Shown here one piece after another: positions 12,197-23,600 of a DNA stretch of 64,000 nucleotides (the first letter of the stretch is position 1; every line of letters starts with the position of its first letter). Source of the stretch: Acanthamoeba castellanii str. Neff (taxonomy: Eukaryota; Discosea; Longamoebia; Acanthamoebidae); the NCBI RefSeq assembly GCF_000313135.1, contig NW_004457372.1, positions 57,087 to 121,086 of the forward strand, read 5' to 3'. The position numbers and the translations under genes were made by a program. The notes beneath the pieces are model-generated. The model saw only the letters and a program-made list of their open reading frames with translations, did not search any database and was not told where the DNA came from.

Positions 12197-14690
12197 GGCG
12201 GCGCTCTTGCCCTGGTGGTGGTCCTCTCCGTCTTGGCGGCCTTCGTCTCGCTCCACCAACTCCAGCTGTCTGCGGCGAGAGTTCCCATATCCATACGGCG
12301 AGCCGCTCCGCGCATCTTCGTTTGGCCCTCGACCTCCCCATCTCCATCTTCATCTCCATCTTCATCTCCCACTCGCTCTCCGCCTCACTCTCCCTCCGCC
12401 TCTCCTACGCCCTCAACGCCAGCCAGCCCCTCCCCGCTATGGACCGCCGTGCCCAAGTTGAAGCCGCTGGCCATAGCCATCGTCTTCCCCCAGTTCCACG
12501 CCATCCCCGAGAACGATGAGCTCTGGGGCGTCAACTTCACCGAGTGGACCTACCTCAAGCCCATGCCGCGCCACGTCATCGATGAGGTCATCTACAAGCC
12601 CCACCCCGACCTGGGCTACTACAACATTCTCGATTATGGGCACCGCCGGTTCATGCGCGTGCTGGCCGACCGCTTCGGCATCCACGGGTTCTGTTTCTAC
12701 CACTTCTGGTTCAAGGACCACCCAGGTACGTAAGGTTTGATGTGTTTAATGTTCATCATTTTCCGCTCTATATTGTATACTGTTTATCTTCTTTGTGAAT
12801 TAACACTCGCCCGTCGCAGTGATGCATCGCCCGCTCGAGCTGATGCTCAAGGATGGGGAGCCGAGTAAGCCCTTCGTGCTGTGCTGGGCCAACGAGAACT
12901 GGACCCGTGCGTGGGACGGCCAGCCCAAAGACGTCATCCTCGCGCAGGACTACTCCGACCACGAGGGCAACGTCAAGCACTTCTACTTCCTGCTGCCCTT
13001 CTTCCGCAACAAGCGCAACATCCGCATCAACAAGCGGCCCGTGTTCATCTGGTACAGAATCGATCAGGAGCATGCGGAGATCGTCGCGAGCATCATGGCC
13101 CTGTGGCAGGAGCTGGCCCGGAAGGAGGGCCTGCCGGGCATTCACTTCATGCGCTTCGGCCCACCACCCACCAACGACTGGGCGCCGGCCGACGACCAGG
13201 GCCTCCAAGGCTTCGTCCAGTTCGAGCCCGGGTATTCGAGCCCGTGGTGGACAGTCGGGCGCCAACCGGCCGACGCGGGCCAGTGGGCCGGCTTCTGGCT
13301 GTTCCACGCCCCCGAGATCTGGACCACGTCGGAGCACCGCCGCCACGGCCAAGCGAAGGAGTTCTACCGCGGCACCCTATTGGGCTGGAACAACGCCCCG
13401 CGGCGCGGCTGGACCAATGGGAATTATGAGGGCTACCCGCGGATCTATCGCAACGCGACCGTGGACGAATTCGGGCGTCATGTGCAACGCGTGTACGACC
13501 TGGCGGTCCAGGACACCAGCACCATTGCCGGCCCGGAGAACTACGTGTTCTTCGCGGCGTGGAACGAGTGGAACGAGCAGTCGATCCTGGAGCCCAACGA
13601 CGTAACCGGCTACGACATGATCACGACCGTCAAGCGCGCATTCAAGCCCCACACGGGCAAGACCGTCGTGCACCTGTCCCACCCCGGCGGCGGCACCGAG
13701 GCCTACATGAAGCACCTCATGGGCCTCTTCGCCGACTACAACCACACCTGGATCCAGGACGGCAACCCGCCGCCGCCGTCGATGGACTGCGCGCTGCTCC
13801 ACATCCACAGCGCCATGGTGCTGGAGGGACCCGTATGGCGCGTGATCGACATCGCGCGCTCCTATCGCCTGCGCAAGGTTCCAGTCTACGTGACGGTACA
13901 CGACTACCAGTGGCTCTTCCCCACGCAACCCAATCCATCGCTCGAGGTGCTGCAGACGACCGAGCCCGGCGTCGGGTACGTGCGGAATGCGACGAAGCTG
14001 TTCCAGATGGCGAACCGGGTCATCTTCCCCAACCGCTCGATCTACGAGTACTACCGGACCCAGGTCGGCTCCAAGAACTGGAACGAGGCGAGGATGGTGA
14101 TGGTGCCGCACAACGACCTCATCATCCACGACGACCGGTTCTACGTGGCCCCAGTGGCCGACAACACGATCAACGTCGCCTACGTCGGCCGCTTCGTCGA
14201 GTTCAAGGGCGCCGAGCTCTTCCTGGCGCTGTCCAAGAGCGACGTGCTGCCGGCCAAGCACAACCTACAGTTCCGCTTCCACCAGTTTGGCGAGTTGGAA
14301 CCGAGGCTGCGGGAGGGCTGCACCACCGTCGAGTTCAACGGCCTGTACGACGACAATGAGATCGAGCGGACCCTGCAGCAGCAGAAGATCCACATCGTCA
14401 CCTTCTTGTCCATCTCCCCCGAGACCTACTCCTACGCCACGACCAGGATCCTGCGCGCCGGCATCCCGGTTGTCTACCTGGCCCGCGGCGCGGTCGCTGA
14501 GCGCCTGGCGCAGGCGAAGCACGCATTCGCGGTGGACGAACCGACCCTGGCGAGCGTGGAGGCCGGCGTGTCGCGTGCGGTCGAGTTCGTCATGGAACTC
14601 CAGGGCACCGACACGATCCTCCGAGAGCAGAGCCTCAACATCCAGCCCACCAAGTGGTATCTGAACAACTACCCCGAGATCACGGAGTAA
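12197..14690 (+). CDS. WbsX-type glycosyltransferase fused to a GT-B glycosyltransferase-like domain
   Basis: Predicted polysaccharide or glycoprotein glycosyltransferase. The N-terminal half matches the bacterial WbsX family: FPQFHAIPENDELWGVNFTEW (about 12485), GYYNILDYG, FCFYHFWF, then after a 94-nt intron (12726-12819) the strong motif CWANENWTRAWDG (about 12880) and RPVFIWYR. The C-terminal half, from about 13660, resembles a GT-B (GT1/RfaB-like) domain: HLSHPGGGTEAYMKHL, then NVAYVGRFVEFKGAELF (about 14170) and ETYSYATTRILRAGIPVVYL (about 14425). A hydrophobic stretch (about 12205-12250) followed by a Ser/Pro-rich stem suggests a Golgi signal anchor. The initiator codon is not resolved: the frame is open from 12197, with a candidate upstream ATG-donor at 12107-12111. 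Stop TAA at 14688-14690. The bacterial-type domain, with one clear intron, suggests old lateral transfer (inference). Confidence 0.82.
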
Positions 14691-14757
14691 GTACCCCGAG
14701 ATCGGCTGGGCAATGAGAGACGTGCATCGTGGTTTGTAGCCATTTTGTTGCCATCAT

Positions 14758-15560
14758 TTGGGCGTCAGGCTCGAACAAACCTGCAACCATCGGCGGGGCA
14801 GGTGGGGGAAGGCATGTGTTTTCTTTCGAAAGAACAATTGCAAAGGGTGCTACCGGTACGTGCTTGTGGCATCGGCCGGCGCGCCCGAGCGGAGGGCGGC
14901 GTGCCAGCACCACCCCGGCAAGAAGGTGGAGATGTGGTGCGAGCGCGATGGGGCGGCCGTGTGCGTGGTGTGCCTGGTGGTGGGTCCGCACAAGGGGCAC
15001 GACGCCGTCACGATCGAGGAGGTCGAGGCGCGGCCGCGGGAGGCGGTGCGCACCGGGCTGGCGCGTGTCCATCGGAGAGGTGGACGCCGCCGTGGCGCGC
15101 GACGGTGCGCGAGGCCGACGAGCTGAAGAGTGCGGCCGAGGCTCGGGCGGCAGTGAAGCGCCACTTCGACGAGATGCGCGAGGCAGCGGCGCAGCGCGAG
15201 CTGCCTTCACTGCCGTCGTGGCCGCCTGACAGACTCTTCGCCCGCTGCCAAGTCCTCGGGCCTTCTCGTCAAAAGGAGCAGTCCATGATAGGCGACTCGT
15301 CGGCCTCTGGCGCGCAGCCTTCTTCCTTCTTCGGCGGTACCTCCCTCTGGCGGCTCGGCCGCCATCCGCCTCGGTATGTTCGGCTCGGCCGCCTTCGGTC
15401 AGCCTTCTGCTGCCACTCCCTTTCCGTTTTCTGCGGGCCACCACCACGACCTCCGTCTTCGGTGCCGCTCCCGCAAGCAATCAGCCTCCTCCTGCTGCCA
15501 CCACCTCCCCCTTCTTCTTCGGTGCCGCTCCCTCTGGCCAGCCAGAGCGAACTTAACAGT
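14758..15560 (+). pseudogene. frame-broken B-box / coiled-coil / FG-repeat gene
   Basis: A B-box zinc finger is clear at about 14899-15020 (Cys-x2-His, Cys-x2-Asp, Cys-x2-Cys, HKGH). The expected coiled coil continues in different frames: IGEVDAAVARD (about 15070) in one, then VREADELKSAAEARAAVKRH (about 15105-15165) in another. Downstream, FG-containing low complexity appears successively in all three frames: SGAQPSSFFGG (about 15308), MFGSAAFGQPSAATPF (about 15376), and TSVFGAAPASNQ to FFFGAAPSGQP (about 15447-15545). A single message cannot read these parts without several frame changes, and no GT-AG introns fit. This indicates a decayed gene or a cluster of sequencing indels. B-box proteins usually act in ubiquitin or scaffold roles; FG repeats are typical of nucleoporins, but neither function is claimed here. 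Confidence 0.6.
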
Positions 15561-15646
15561 TGGCTGGTGTCCGCGGGGCAGGTGTGGTGAGAAGAAGACA
15601 TGTGTTCGCCGCGGAGAAGAAGAAGAAGAATGGCAAAAGGGTGTTG

Positions 15647-18370
15647 CTACAGGCGTGAGACGCCACAGGTGTTGTCGCCCTTGACCTCGCCGGAGTAGAC
15701 CACCGAGAGACACAGACCCAGCACATTGCGCGTGTCCCGCGGGTCTGCATAGGTGTACATCAGCGTGTGTGTGTGTGTGGTGTGTGTGTGTGTGTGTATG
15801 CGTGTGTGTGTGGTGAGAGTGGAAACAGAAACACGACCAAAACAATTGAAGAAGCGATGACACAGGCGAGAGGCGGCGAACCGATGATGCCATCGTCGAT
15901 GATTCGGGAAGACGTGTAGTAGGCGCTCGACTGGTCCTCGACGATCTGCCTGAACATCTCCTTCCGCATCGTGGCCTGTTGCTCGTCGATCGTCTTGCCG
16001 GCCTTCTTGGCAGCCTCTCGGAACACGATATCCATCACCTACCGTATCCGTCGCGTTGTTCGTTGTTTGTTGTTCGTTGTTTGTTGTTGGCCGTGCGAGT
16101 GAGCGAGACACAAGACAGAGAAAGAGAAAAATAACGAAAACGGGCCAACGCACCCCTGTGAGCTGGTCGGGGCCCATGACCGAACACTTGGAGTTGGGCC
16201 ACGAGAAGAGGAATCGCGGTTTGTACGCTCGGCCACACATTCCGTAGTTGCCTGCGTGTGCGTGTGTGTGTGCGTGTGCGTGTGCGCGTGGGTGAGTATT
16301 GGCGAGCCCCGCTTGAGGCGGGCGAGACGGCGGGCGCGTACCGGCGCCGTAGGATGCGCCCATGAGGATGGTGATGTGCGGCACTCCGCTGTTGGAGACG
16401 GCATTGATAAACTTCGAGCCGTGTTTGATCATGCCTCCCTCCTGCACGCAATGTATAATAATAATAAGAATAACAACAACAACGTATAATAATGAAATGT
16501 TAGCAGAACGTAATAATTAGAAAAATGAGAAGAAGACGAACCTCGTATTTCTTGCCGACCATGAAGCCGGTGATGTTTTGGAAGAAGAGAATGGGGATGT
16601 CCCGCTGGTTGCACAGCTCAATGAACTGCGTGCCCTTGCACGCCGCCTCGCTGAAGAGCACACCTTTTGCGCCAATCCAATTTCATAAGTTTGTTGTGCC
16701 ACGTCACACCAAAAGGAGACGTGTGGATGGTAGAGTACCGTTGTTGGAGATGATGCCGACAGGAATGCCAAACACCTTGGCGAAGCACGTGACGAGGGTG
16801 GAGCCGTAGAGGGGCTTGAACTCGGTAAAGCGCGAACCGTCCGTGATGCGGGCGATCACCTCGCGCACGTCAAACGGGATTCGGATATTGGCCGACGCTA
16901 CCCCCAATATCTCCTCTGTCGTGTGTGCGTGTTGTGTGCGTGTCGTGTGTGTGTGTGTGTGTGTCGTGTGTGTGTCGTGTGTGTGTGTGTGGTGCGTGTC
17001 GTGCGTCAGCAAATTGAATGAAGAATTGAAACTTGAAAGGGAAGGTACCGGGGTCGTAGAAGGGCTCTTCGATGTGTTCGCTGAAGTGGTTCCTTGGGAG
17101 TGCAGTCTTCTTCGTCCAGTGCAGGTTGTGAACGACCTGGCGTGCCTTCAGAATGGCGTCGTGCTCGTTGACTGCCAAGAAGTCCGACACGCCGGACACC
17201 CGGCTGTGCATGTCCGCTCCGCCCAAACTGTCATATCACACACACACACACACACAATGAGAACCGCACTCAACGACAGGTGACACGCGACGCCGATGCG
17301 CTACACAGCCAACCTTTCGTCATCGACTTCCTCTCCGGTGGCCATCTTCACCAGCGGAGGGCCGCCAAGGAAGACCTTGGCCTGATTCTTGACCATGATC
17401 ACATAGTCGGACATACCCGGGTTGTACGCTCCACCTTCACAAAGAGTTACTGTTGTGTCGTTGGTCGTGTCGTGTCGTGTCGGTCGAGGAGGAGTACCGG
17501 CCGTGCTGCTGCCAAAGACGACGCTGATGGTGGGCAGGCCGGCCTTGGCCCGCTTGGCAAGCTCTCGAAAGGCTGCGCCGCCTCTGTGGAACACCTTGTC
17601 CTGCTGCCGCAGATCGGCTCCAGCCTACAAAGACCACAGTAATAAGCACAGGCACCATGGTTGTGTCGTGTCGTGTCGTGTCGTGTCGTGTCGTGTCGTG
17701 TCGTGTCGTGTCGTGTCGTGTCGTGTCGTGATCGATCAAACGCACCGACTGGATGAGGGCGATGCAGGGCAGTCGGTTCTCGTAGGCGATCTCGCTCAGG
17801 CGCAGCGACTTCATCACCGATATCTCGTTCATCGCTCCGCCCTTGATGGTGCTCACGCTGGCCGACACCATGCACTCCACTCCGCTACAGATACACGCAT
17901 CAAATTTTGGAGAGTGAACTGTTGCTTACCACTAGGCCGTGGTCGAATGTACCAGACGAGGCCGATGCCGCCCACGAGCGACCCACCCAGCTCGATGCCG
18001 TCTTGGCCGTAGCCGGCGAGGGGCATCAGCTCGAGGTACGGCGAGTCCTGATCGAGCACCAGCTCGATACGATCACGCGCTGCAGTCGCGTAGCAAGTAA
18101 TAGTTCTATTAAAATAAATAAAGAATAAAATATAATAAGAATAATACAAATGAAGAGGGGAGAACCAAGTAGCTGGCCAGACTGAAGGTGGCGGTTGATC
18201 GATTTGGGGTCACCTTGATTGAGGCTCAATCGCAGTCGCTCGTGCAACTCATCGACGAGCCCTTCCATCTCCAGCCGGTTCTTCTTGTATTCGGGTGCAT
18301 GCGTGTCGATCTTCGACTTCCATCTCGGGTTGAGGTCGCCCTGCCCACCTACCACTTCATGAGCTAGCAT
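15647..18370 (-). CDS. biotin-dependent acyl-CoA carboxylase, carboxyltransferase (beta) subunit
   Basis: Predicted carboxyltransferase subunit of an MCCC2/PCCB/AccD-type acyl-CoA carboxylase, which moves CO2 from carboxybiotin to an acyl-CoA (methylcrotonyl-, propionyl- or related). ATG at complement 18368-18370. Ordered family segments are split by at least eight introns: [19 protein letters not shown] (about 18040), the GG-containing oxyanion motif [16 protein letters not shown] (about 17510-17400), [16 protein letters not shown] (about 17370), [15 protein letters not shown] (about 17220), then the second crotonase half with [19 protein letters not shown] (about 16580-16430), [16 protein letters not shown] (about 16350-16210) and a C terminus ending at complement 15647. 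One intron (17662-17731) is almost pure GTGTC repeats. No obvious mitochondrial presequence, although a missed upstream exon is possible. Exact acyl-CoA substrate cannot be set from sequence alone. Confidence 0.88.
17663..17730. repeat. (GTGTC)n array in carboxyltransferase intron
   Basis: About thirteen perfect GTGTC copies on the plus strand (GACAC in transcript sense), filling most of an intron. Confidence 0.9.
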
Positions 18371-18949
18371 TTGGCGCTGGCTTTTCTTTTTGATTACAAT
18401 TTATTTTGCCACAGTTGGATTTTTCATTTATTGATCCTTGTCACGCTTACGTGGCAAGCAGAAGAAGTTGTGTTGTACCTTTTGCTGTTCTGCGGAATGG
18501 AGCACCCACATGTGGGCCTCGGACTTGTACCCGTGGTGAGCGTGAGCGGAGTGTATCTGGAGCATGTGCCCTGACAGGTCGATTAGCTCATATATGCCAT
18601 TGAGATTAGGCACATGTCTAGTCATGCGCCGAGATATGGGCACAGGTACGCACATGGCGCGGCCTACACGTTTGTTGCGTTCCTTTGAGTAGAGGATGAC
18701 TTATTTGGAATTGCCTTTTGGGTACACATAACAATATTTCTCTCTTTTTGCCTCGGGGCGCATTGGTCCACCGCTGCATCACTTCTTCGAGCACGTTCAG
18801 GTGGAGTCACACCCGCCCGTACGGATCTTGGGTGCACACAGTATTACACTTCTTCTACGCCCCCGACAGACAAGTGCTTGACAGGAGCGTGGCCAGAGGT
18901 GGCGGGAGGTGGTCCATTCACAGTCCAGCTCACGCGCGAAGAAGAAAAG
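18371..18949. other. divergent intergenic region
   Basis: About 580 bp between the divergent carboxyltransferase and phosphatase genes. It is lower in GC than its neighbours. A minus-strand open frame (18428-18655) exists but shows no family motif and lacks supporting splice structure. Probably promoter/5' UTR sequence for both genes; no TATA element stands out. Confidence 0.4.
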
Positions 18950-20424
18950 ATGAACACAGACAGTGCGGCATCTTTGTGTCCGACTGGGGTCCGACAGGAC
19001 TCTCCAGTCACGGTGATGTCTGGCCCACCGTCCGCTACGGAGCCGCTCGAGTTATTGGTCATTACAGCCAATCGCGAGCAGCACCGCGTCGCTGTGGCCT
19101 CCCCGCACATCAAGACCGTCGGCAGCTTTAAAGATGATCTTGAGCGCGTCGTGTGGATCAAGCGCGAGCAGCAGCTCCTCTTCCTCCTCAGCCCCGACGT
19201 GCATCTCCTCTGGGACGACTCGATGATGATGGCCGAGCTCCTCAGCGACCTACCACTGATTCGAACAGTGCCAGCCCCCGGTTGTTTGCTATTAACTCGT
19301 CGTCGGACAGCCGGCCGAGTCAGGGCGGTAGCCCTCGACCCAAAGGGCGTGGGGCCATTAGAATGGGACCTATTCGATTGCTGTTGGTCCGCGACTTCCT
19401 TGGCGTCCTAGCCTCGACCTCCATCGGTGCCCTTCCACCTGTCTGGCACATGGACCACTACCAGTTCATGCTGCGAATGGTCTCTCCCGAACCAGGTACG
19501 CCTCTCACCGGGGGGGGGCTTCCGCGTTGTATTTGGCCCAATATTGATTGGTGACTCAAAATACTGGGGGCGGTACTGGGTGTTGCTCATAGGCCTACCC
19601 GCGGAGGAGGTGTTCCCCGGTCTGTTCCTGGGAGAACTGGGGGCGGTCTACAAGCGGATCCAGCTGAAGGAGCAGAAAATTGGCTCGATCCTCAGCGCCG
19701 AGTGCATGCCTCCGCTCTGGCCGGACGTACGCTCGCCCCACGCCAAATCCACTTCCGCTCCTGTCCTTGTGGCCCTCCGCCCATCATGGGCTGGGGGCAG
19801 CTGGTCGATCACTCGATGTTTCGTCGGCGTGAGTGGGAGTGGAGTGTGGCTTCTTCGTGGCGATCGTGGTGGTCGTTCGAGTGAGTGCCAATGGCTGCGT
19901 GGTTCGGCAGGACTTTCGGTACATGGTGATCAAGGCAGACGAGACCGAGAACTGCAACCTGCTAGAGGTCCTAGAACATGCGCTCAAGTTCATGCAGGAC
20001 GGACTAAAGAACGGCAAAGTCCTCGTGCACTGGTACCACCACATCACCCTCATCGTGTTCAATGAATGCAAACAACTCATCGTGACGGACCGTAGCATGC
20101 TGGGCGTGTCTAGAGCAGCGACCCTCGGTGCGCTCGACTGCCTGCGGTCGCGCCTGTGGAATGTGCCTCGGCTGACCTGGAATGCAACGCAATGGCATTG
20201 TATGTCAAGTGGTGGCATTCATCATGCGCGAGCTGCAGGTGTCGACGGAGGAGGCGCTGGCCGTGGTCGGACGTCGCCGGCGGGTGTTTCCCAACACCTC
20301 TTTCCTCGAGCAGCTGCGGTGGTTCCACGAGCACCAGTGGTCCGTGGACAAGCAGACGGCCGACTACCGTGAGCTCAAGGCCCGGTACTCCACGCCGGCT
20401 CAGATCATCGAGTGCCCGCCATGA
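18950..20424 (+). CDS. dual-specificity protein phosphatase (DUSP)
   Basis: Predicted cysteine-based phosphatase. The core starts about 19595 (FPGLFLGELGAVYKRIQLKE), followed by IGSILSAE and LLEVLEHALKFMQDGLKNG, and ends with the typical VSTEEALAVVGRRR and PNTSFLEQLRWF. The catalytic signature is split by an intron at 20033-20095: joining VH-TG to C restores HCMLGVSR, a complete Cys-x5-Arg loop with its Ser. A second intron at 20128-20209 joins ATL to VVAFIMREL. Both splices keep frame. The N-terminal 100 or so residues (from ATG 18950, LELLVITANREQHRV onward) are unrecognised, and the join between about 19265 and 19310 is not resolved. Stop at 20422-20424, convergent with the Hsp20 gene 210 bp away. 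Likely substrate a phosphotyrosine/threonine kinase loop (family knowledge). Confidence 0.78.
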
Positions 20425-20634
20425 CCACCCCAGTCCCCATCACTGTTGTACAAGACGAAGAAGAAGAAGTAGAGAAGTGTTGTCACAAAATAAAAGCTCT
20501 TTATTTCTGTGGCTAGAGTTATTCACAAAAGCTGAGGCGCTGACGTCACACGAAGAGAAAAAAGGTTGGCTGGGTCGGCGCTCTAGCTGATTGGTCGGTG
20601 GACCGAGGAGGGGGTCTGGCCGATTGGGCGCAGC

Positions 20635-21279
20635 TTACTTCTGGCCCCTCTCGCCGCCGATGGGCACCTGCTCCTTGCCCTTCTCGCCCAGCTGCTCCTG
20701 GCCGCTGATCTGCTGCTCCTGGCCGCTGGTGGATGCCTGGGAGGACTTGATGTCGATCGCCTGCTTCTGCGGGGCGCCGGCGGGCGTGGGAACGAAGACC
20801 TCAAGCACGCCGTCCTGGTAGTTGGCCTGGATCTGGTTGGGCTCGACGCCGCGGGGCAGGGGCAGGGTGCGGTAGAACGAGCCCTCGAAGCGCTCCTTGC
20901 GCACCCAGTTCTCGCCCTTCTCCTTGTGGTGGGTCCTCTTCTGGCCTTCGAGGACGAGCCGGTTCTGGTCGATGCTCAGCTTGATGTCGTCCTTGTTGCA
21001 GCCGGGCAGCTCGGCGTGGACCACGAGGCCCTTGTCGGTCTGGCGCACGTCCATGAAGGGGTTCCACTGACCCAACGCAAGCTGGCCGGCGCCGGAGCCG
21101 ATGCGGGGGGTCACACCGAGCTCGCGGCCGGTGGTGGTGGTCGGGCCACCGGTGAGCAGGGGCACCTCGGCGAAGCCGGTAGGGGTGATGTCCGCGCCAG
21201 CCCAGCCCATGAGCCTGTCCATCTGCCTCTGCATGTCGCGCAGGTCGGACCAGGGATCAGTGTAGCCGAAGAGAGACAT
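20635..21279 (-). CDS. small heat shock protein, Hsp20/alpha-crystallin family
   Basis: Single-exon gene of 214 codons with its own stop. The N terminus MSLFGYTDPWSDLRDMQRQ is followed by a Gly/Thr linker and an alpha-crystallin domain (about residues 75-170). It contains FMDVRQTDKGLVVHAELPG, NRLVLEGQKR and the class I-like GSFYRTLPLPRGVEPNQIQA, ending with YQDGVLEVFVP. A Gln/Gly/Glu-rich tail extends past the usual C-terminal IxI region. These proteins are ATP-independent chaperones holding unfolded clients in the cytosol. Absence of introns is typical of heat-inducible genes that must be expressed when splicing fails. It has a TATA box about 88 bp upstream and a CAACAACA-rich leader, both consistent with strong regulated transcription. 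Confidence 0.95.
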   Translation of the reverse strand: MSLFGYTDPWSDLRDMQRQMDRLMGWAGADITPTGFAEVPLLTGGPTTTTGRELGVTPRIGSGAGQLALGQWNPFMDVRQTDKGLVVHAELPGCNKDDIKLSIDQNRLVLEGQKRTHHKEKGENWVRKERFEGSFYRTLPLPRGVEPNQIQANYQDGVLEVFVPTPAGAPQKQAIDIKSSQASTSGQEQQISGQEQLGEKGKEQVPIGGERGQK

Positions 21280-21366
21280 TGTTGATGTTGTTGATGGTTG
21301 TGGGTGTTGTAGAGTTGCTGTTTGCTGTTGGAGTGTGGTGAGTCTATTGTGGCCAGGTGGACCCTG

Positions 21367-21374
21367 TTTATATA
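21367..21374 (-). promoter_or_regulatory. TATA box of Hsp20 gene
   Basis: TATATAAA on the minus strand, about 88 bp upstream of the Hsp20 ATG, in an otherwise GC-rich spacer. A partial inverted repeat GAAGC(n4)GCTTC at 21585-21598 could be a weak heat-shock-element relative, but no perfect GAAnnTTC unit is present. Confidence 0.6.
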
Positions 21375-22137
21375 GTTGCTCAGGTGCGAAAGTTGGGCTG
21401 GATGTCGACCGCATGCTGACGACCAAGAAGTGGAGGGTCGCTAGCTGGGGAAAGTGAGCATGTCGACACCCCCTACCCTTCCCGGCTGATGACGCAGCAG
21501 CGAATGCGCACCGACAACCACCGGAAGAGACGCAGAAAAAAACCCGGGTTGCGAAAAGGTAAAAAAAAGTCGACAGCAGAAAAAGAAGCGACAGCTTCGC
21601 ATTCTTTGCTTCATCGCCCAACTCTGGACTCAGGGTCCAGGGTGGGTGAGAGGGTGGGACTCTGCCGGGTCGTCTGACTCGGAGCCACAGGACTGAAGAA
21701 TGTCGTGTGTGGTTGTGATGTGCCCTACGAGGTCGAGCACCCCGAAGAAGAGATCGGTGGCCAGCTCGGCAGCGGCGAGGGCGTCGTGCAGCACCACAGC
21801 TCGCCACACCAACAGCCCGCAGCCACCGGTGCCCACCAGGCACCGTTCGCCACCACCGCATGCCACGGTGCAGGGCGAACGCTTTGGGCCTGTTGTTGTT
21901 GATGCTGTTGGAATGTTCCTTGCATGTTGAGTGTGGGTTGCGATAACGTGATCGTACTTCTAAGCAAGTAAGGTGATCCCCATTACCCAGTGACGATGAA
22001 CGAAGCAATCCCTTTTCTAGGAAAAAGGTGAATATATTGGATCCGCCGAACATAACATTACAGGCCTTGGATTGGAGGACTGGGCTCTGACATGCCCCTC
22101 TGTCGGTGGTTTACGAGGGGCGCACGTAGTAGTCGAA
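21375..22137. other. intergenic region without recognised gene
   Basis: About 760 bp between the Hsp20 promoter and the 3' end of the metallophosphoesterase gene. It contains Hsp20 upstream sequence, then open frames on both strands at 21630-21960 with no recognisable motif and no clear splice signals. A small unrecognised gene there cannot be excluded. Confidence 0.4.
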
Positions 22138-23372
22138 CTAGTGGGTCTTGCGACTGATGTGCGTTGCTGCGTTGATGAAGGTGACGCGTCCCAATCGCCC
22201 TCGTGCCCGGCGTATCGTGCACGTGACCAAACAGGTGCGCCTTCGGTCGAATCTCCTGCACAAAGCAATGAACATCCACGCCAGACGACACGCACCGCAC
22301 GCATCGCATCGCACGCATAGATAGACATTTGAGCGTACCTCTACCACTCGCCGCAGGAGCTCTTGGTGGCCCCAGTGCGTGTGAGATGGGTGCACGTGCC
22401 CGCACACTTCGCATACTTCGCGTGGAGTATCTGATGTAACAGGGTAGCACACAGGTCAGGACGAGCCCCCGGCGCGCTCAAGCCCACCTGGAGAGCAATT
22501 CGAAAGCAAGCTGTAGCTGCTACGAACCCTTCGGAGGCGAGCCGACCCAGGCCTGATCGAGCACGCCAAAGGGTGGGAGATGCGTAATGAGGATGTCGGT
22601 GTCGTTTGGGATCTTCGCCCACTTCTCCCCGAGCTTCGATCGTCTTGCGCTGAACGCCATATTCCTGCACGATCGATACACACGACACACACACACGCAC
22701 ACGACACACATCGGCGATGATACAATGAGACAAAGAGAACTATGGCCATCAATGGGTTGAGGAGCAAGCGAGCGTACGTCGAGCTGGTCCACGGTGAGCC
22801 GTAGAATCGGATTCCCTTCACCACGACCGTCTGGTCTTCGATGTAGGTGGCGTTGGACAGCAGCTGGCGGATCTCGCGGCGCTTGAGGTTGTTGAACCCA
22901 ATCTCGTGGTTGCCTGAGAGAGCAAGCAGAGCGACAGAGGAGAGAGTCGGCCACACAAGCAACCACCCCACACAAGAGAGTAGCGGCAGCCAGTACCAGA
23001 GATGACGATCTTGTGTTCATGGGGCAGGGTGCCGAGGAACTCGTTGAACTTGTGCAGGCTCTGCGGCACTTCTCCTTCCTTGAGCCCTCGCCAGTCGCCT
23101 GTTTCGAGGTGGAGCAGTAGATTAAGATTTCTATTTAGTAATAGGTATTTATTTATTTACTTTTCTTTATTTACTTCATGAAGGGGCGCACTCTTGTGGG
23201 TGAAGTCGCCGCAGTGGACGAGGATGTCGCCGTCCGGTATCTTGATGTAGTTGTGTCCGTGTTCGTTGTGGGTGTCGCTGATGACCACCACCCGCACCCT
23301 CTCACACCCCTGTGTCTCCGCCTCCGGTTGTCCCAGCTCCACCTTGACGCATCTGCTACTGCCAGCCTCCAT
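22138..23372 (-). CDS. MPPED1/2-like calcineurin-fold metallophosphoesterase (possible C-terminal frameshift)
   Basis: Predicted cytosolic metallophosphoesterase with a two-metal site. From ATG (complement 23370-23372): the metal motif VVISDTHNEH (about 23290), ILVHCGDFTHKSDW joined across an intron, ISGNHEIGF joined across another (GNHE motif), FYGSPWTS, ILITHLPPFGVLD (about 22595) and finally HLFGHVHD (about 22225), matching the Dx(H)-GD-GNH(E)-H-GHxH series of the family. Five or more exons. In the last exon the frame containing GHVHD runs on to complement 22058, but the expected family ending VTFINAATHISRKTH lies in the next frame and stops at complement 22138. The shift falls between about 22205 and 22175, with no intron possible. 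Either a one-base error near gggcgattggg or a real truncation/extension. Confidence 0.83.
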
Positions 23373-23600
23373 TCCTTCTCCTTCTTCTGCTTTGTTGTCT
23401 GGTTGCGTTTGTCAAGGGAGTGCAGCTCTCCTCTCGGCCTTGTCCCAGAAAGTTGTTCGGCGACTGTGGCGGCGAAAAAGCAAAATAAAGTTAAAAATAA
23501 AAGAAATAGTGTATGAAAAGGCTCAGAAAAAGCAGATTTCAAAAACTTCCAATCAATCAAATCGATTCAGAGGAGGCAGATTGTACGCCCAGAGGCCAAG

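Noticed and set aside
18428..18655. Minus-strand ORF between carboxyltransferase and DUSP
   Set aside because: No family features, low-complexity-free but unsupported by splice or start context; left as intergenic.
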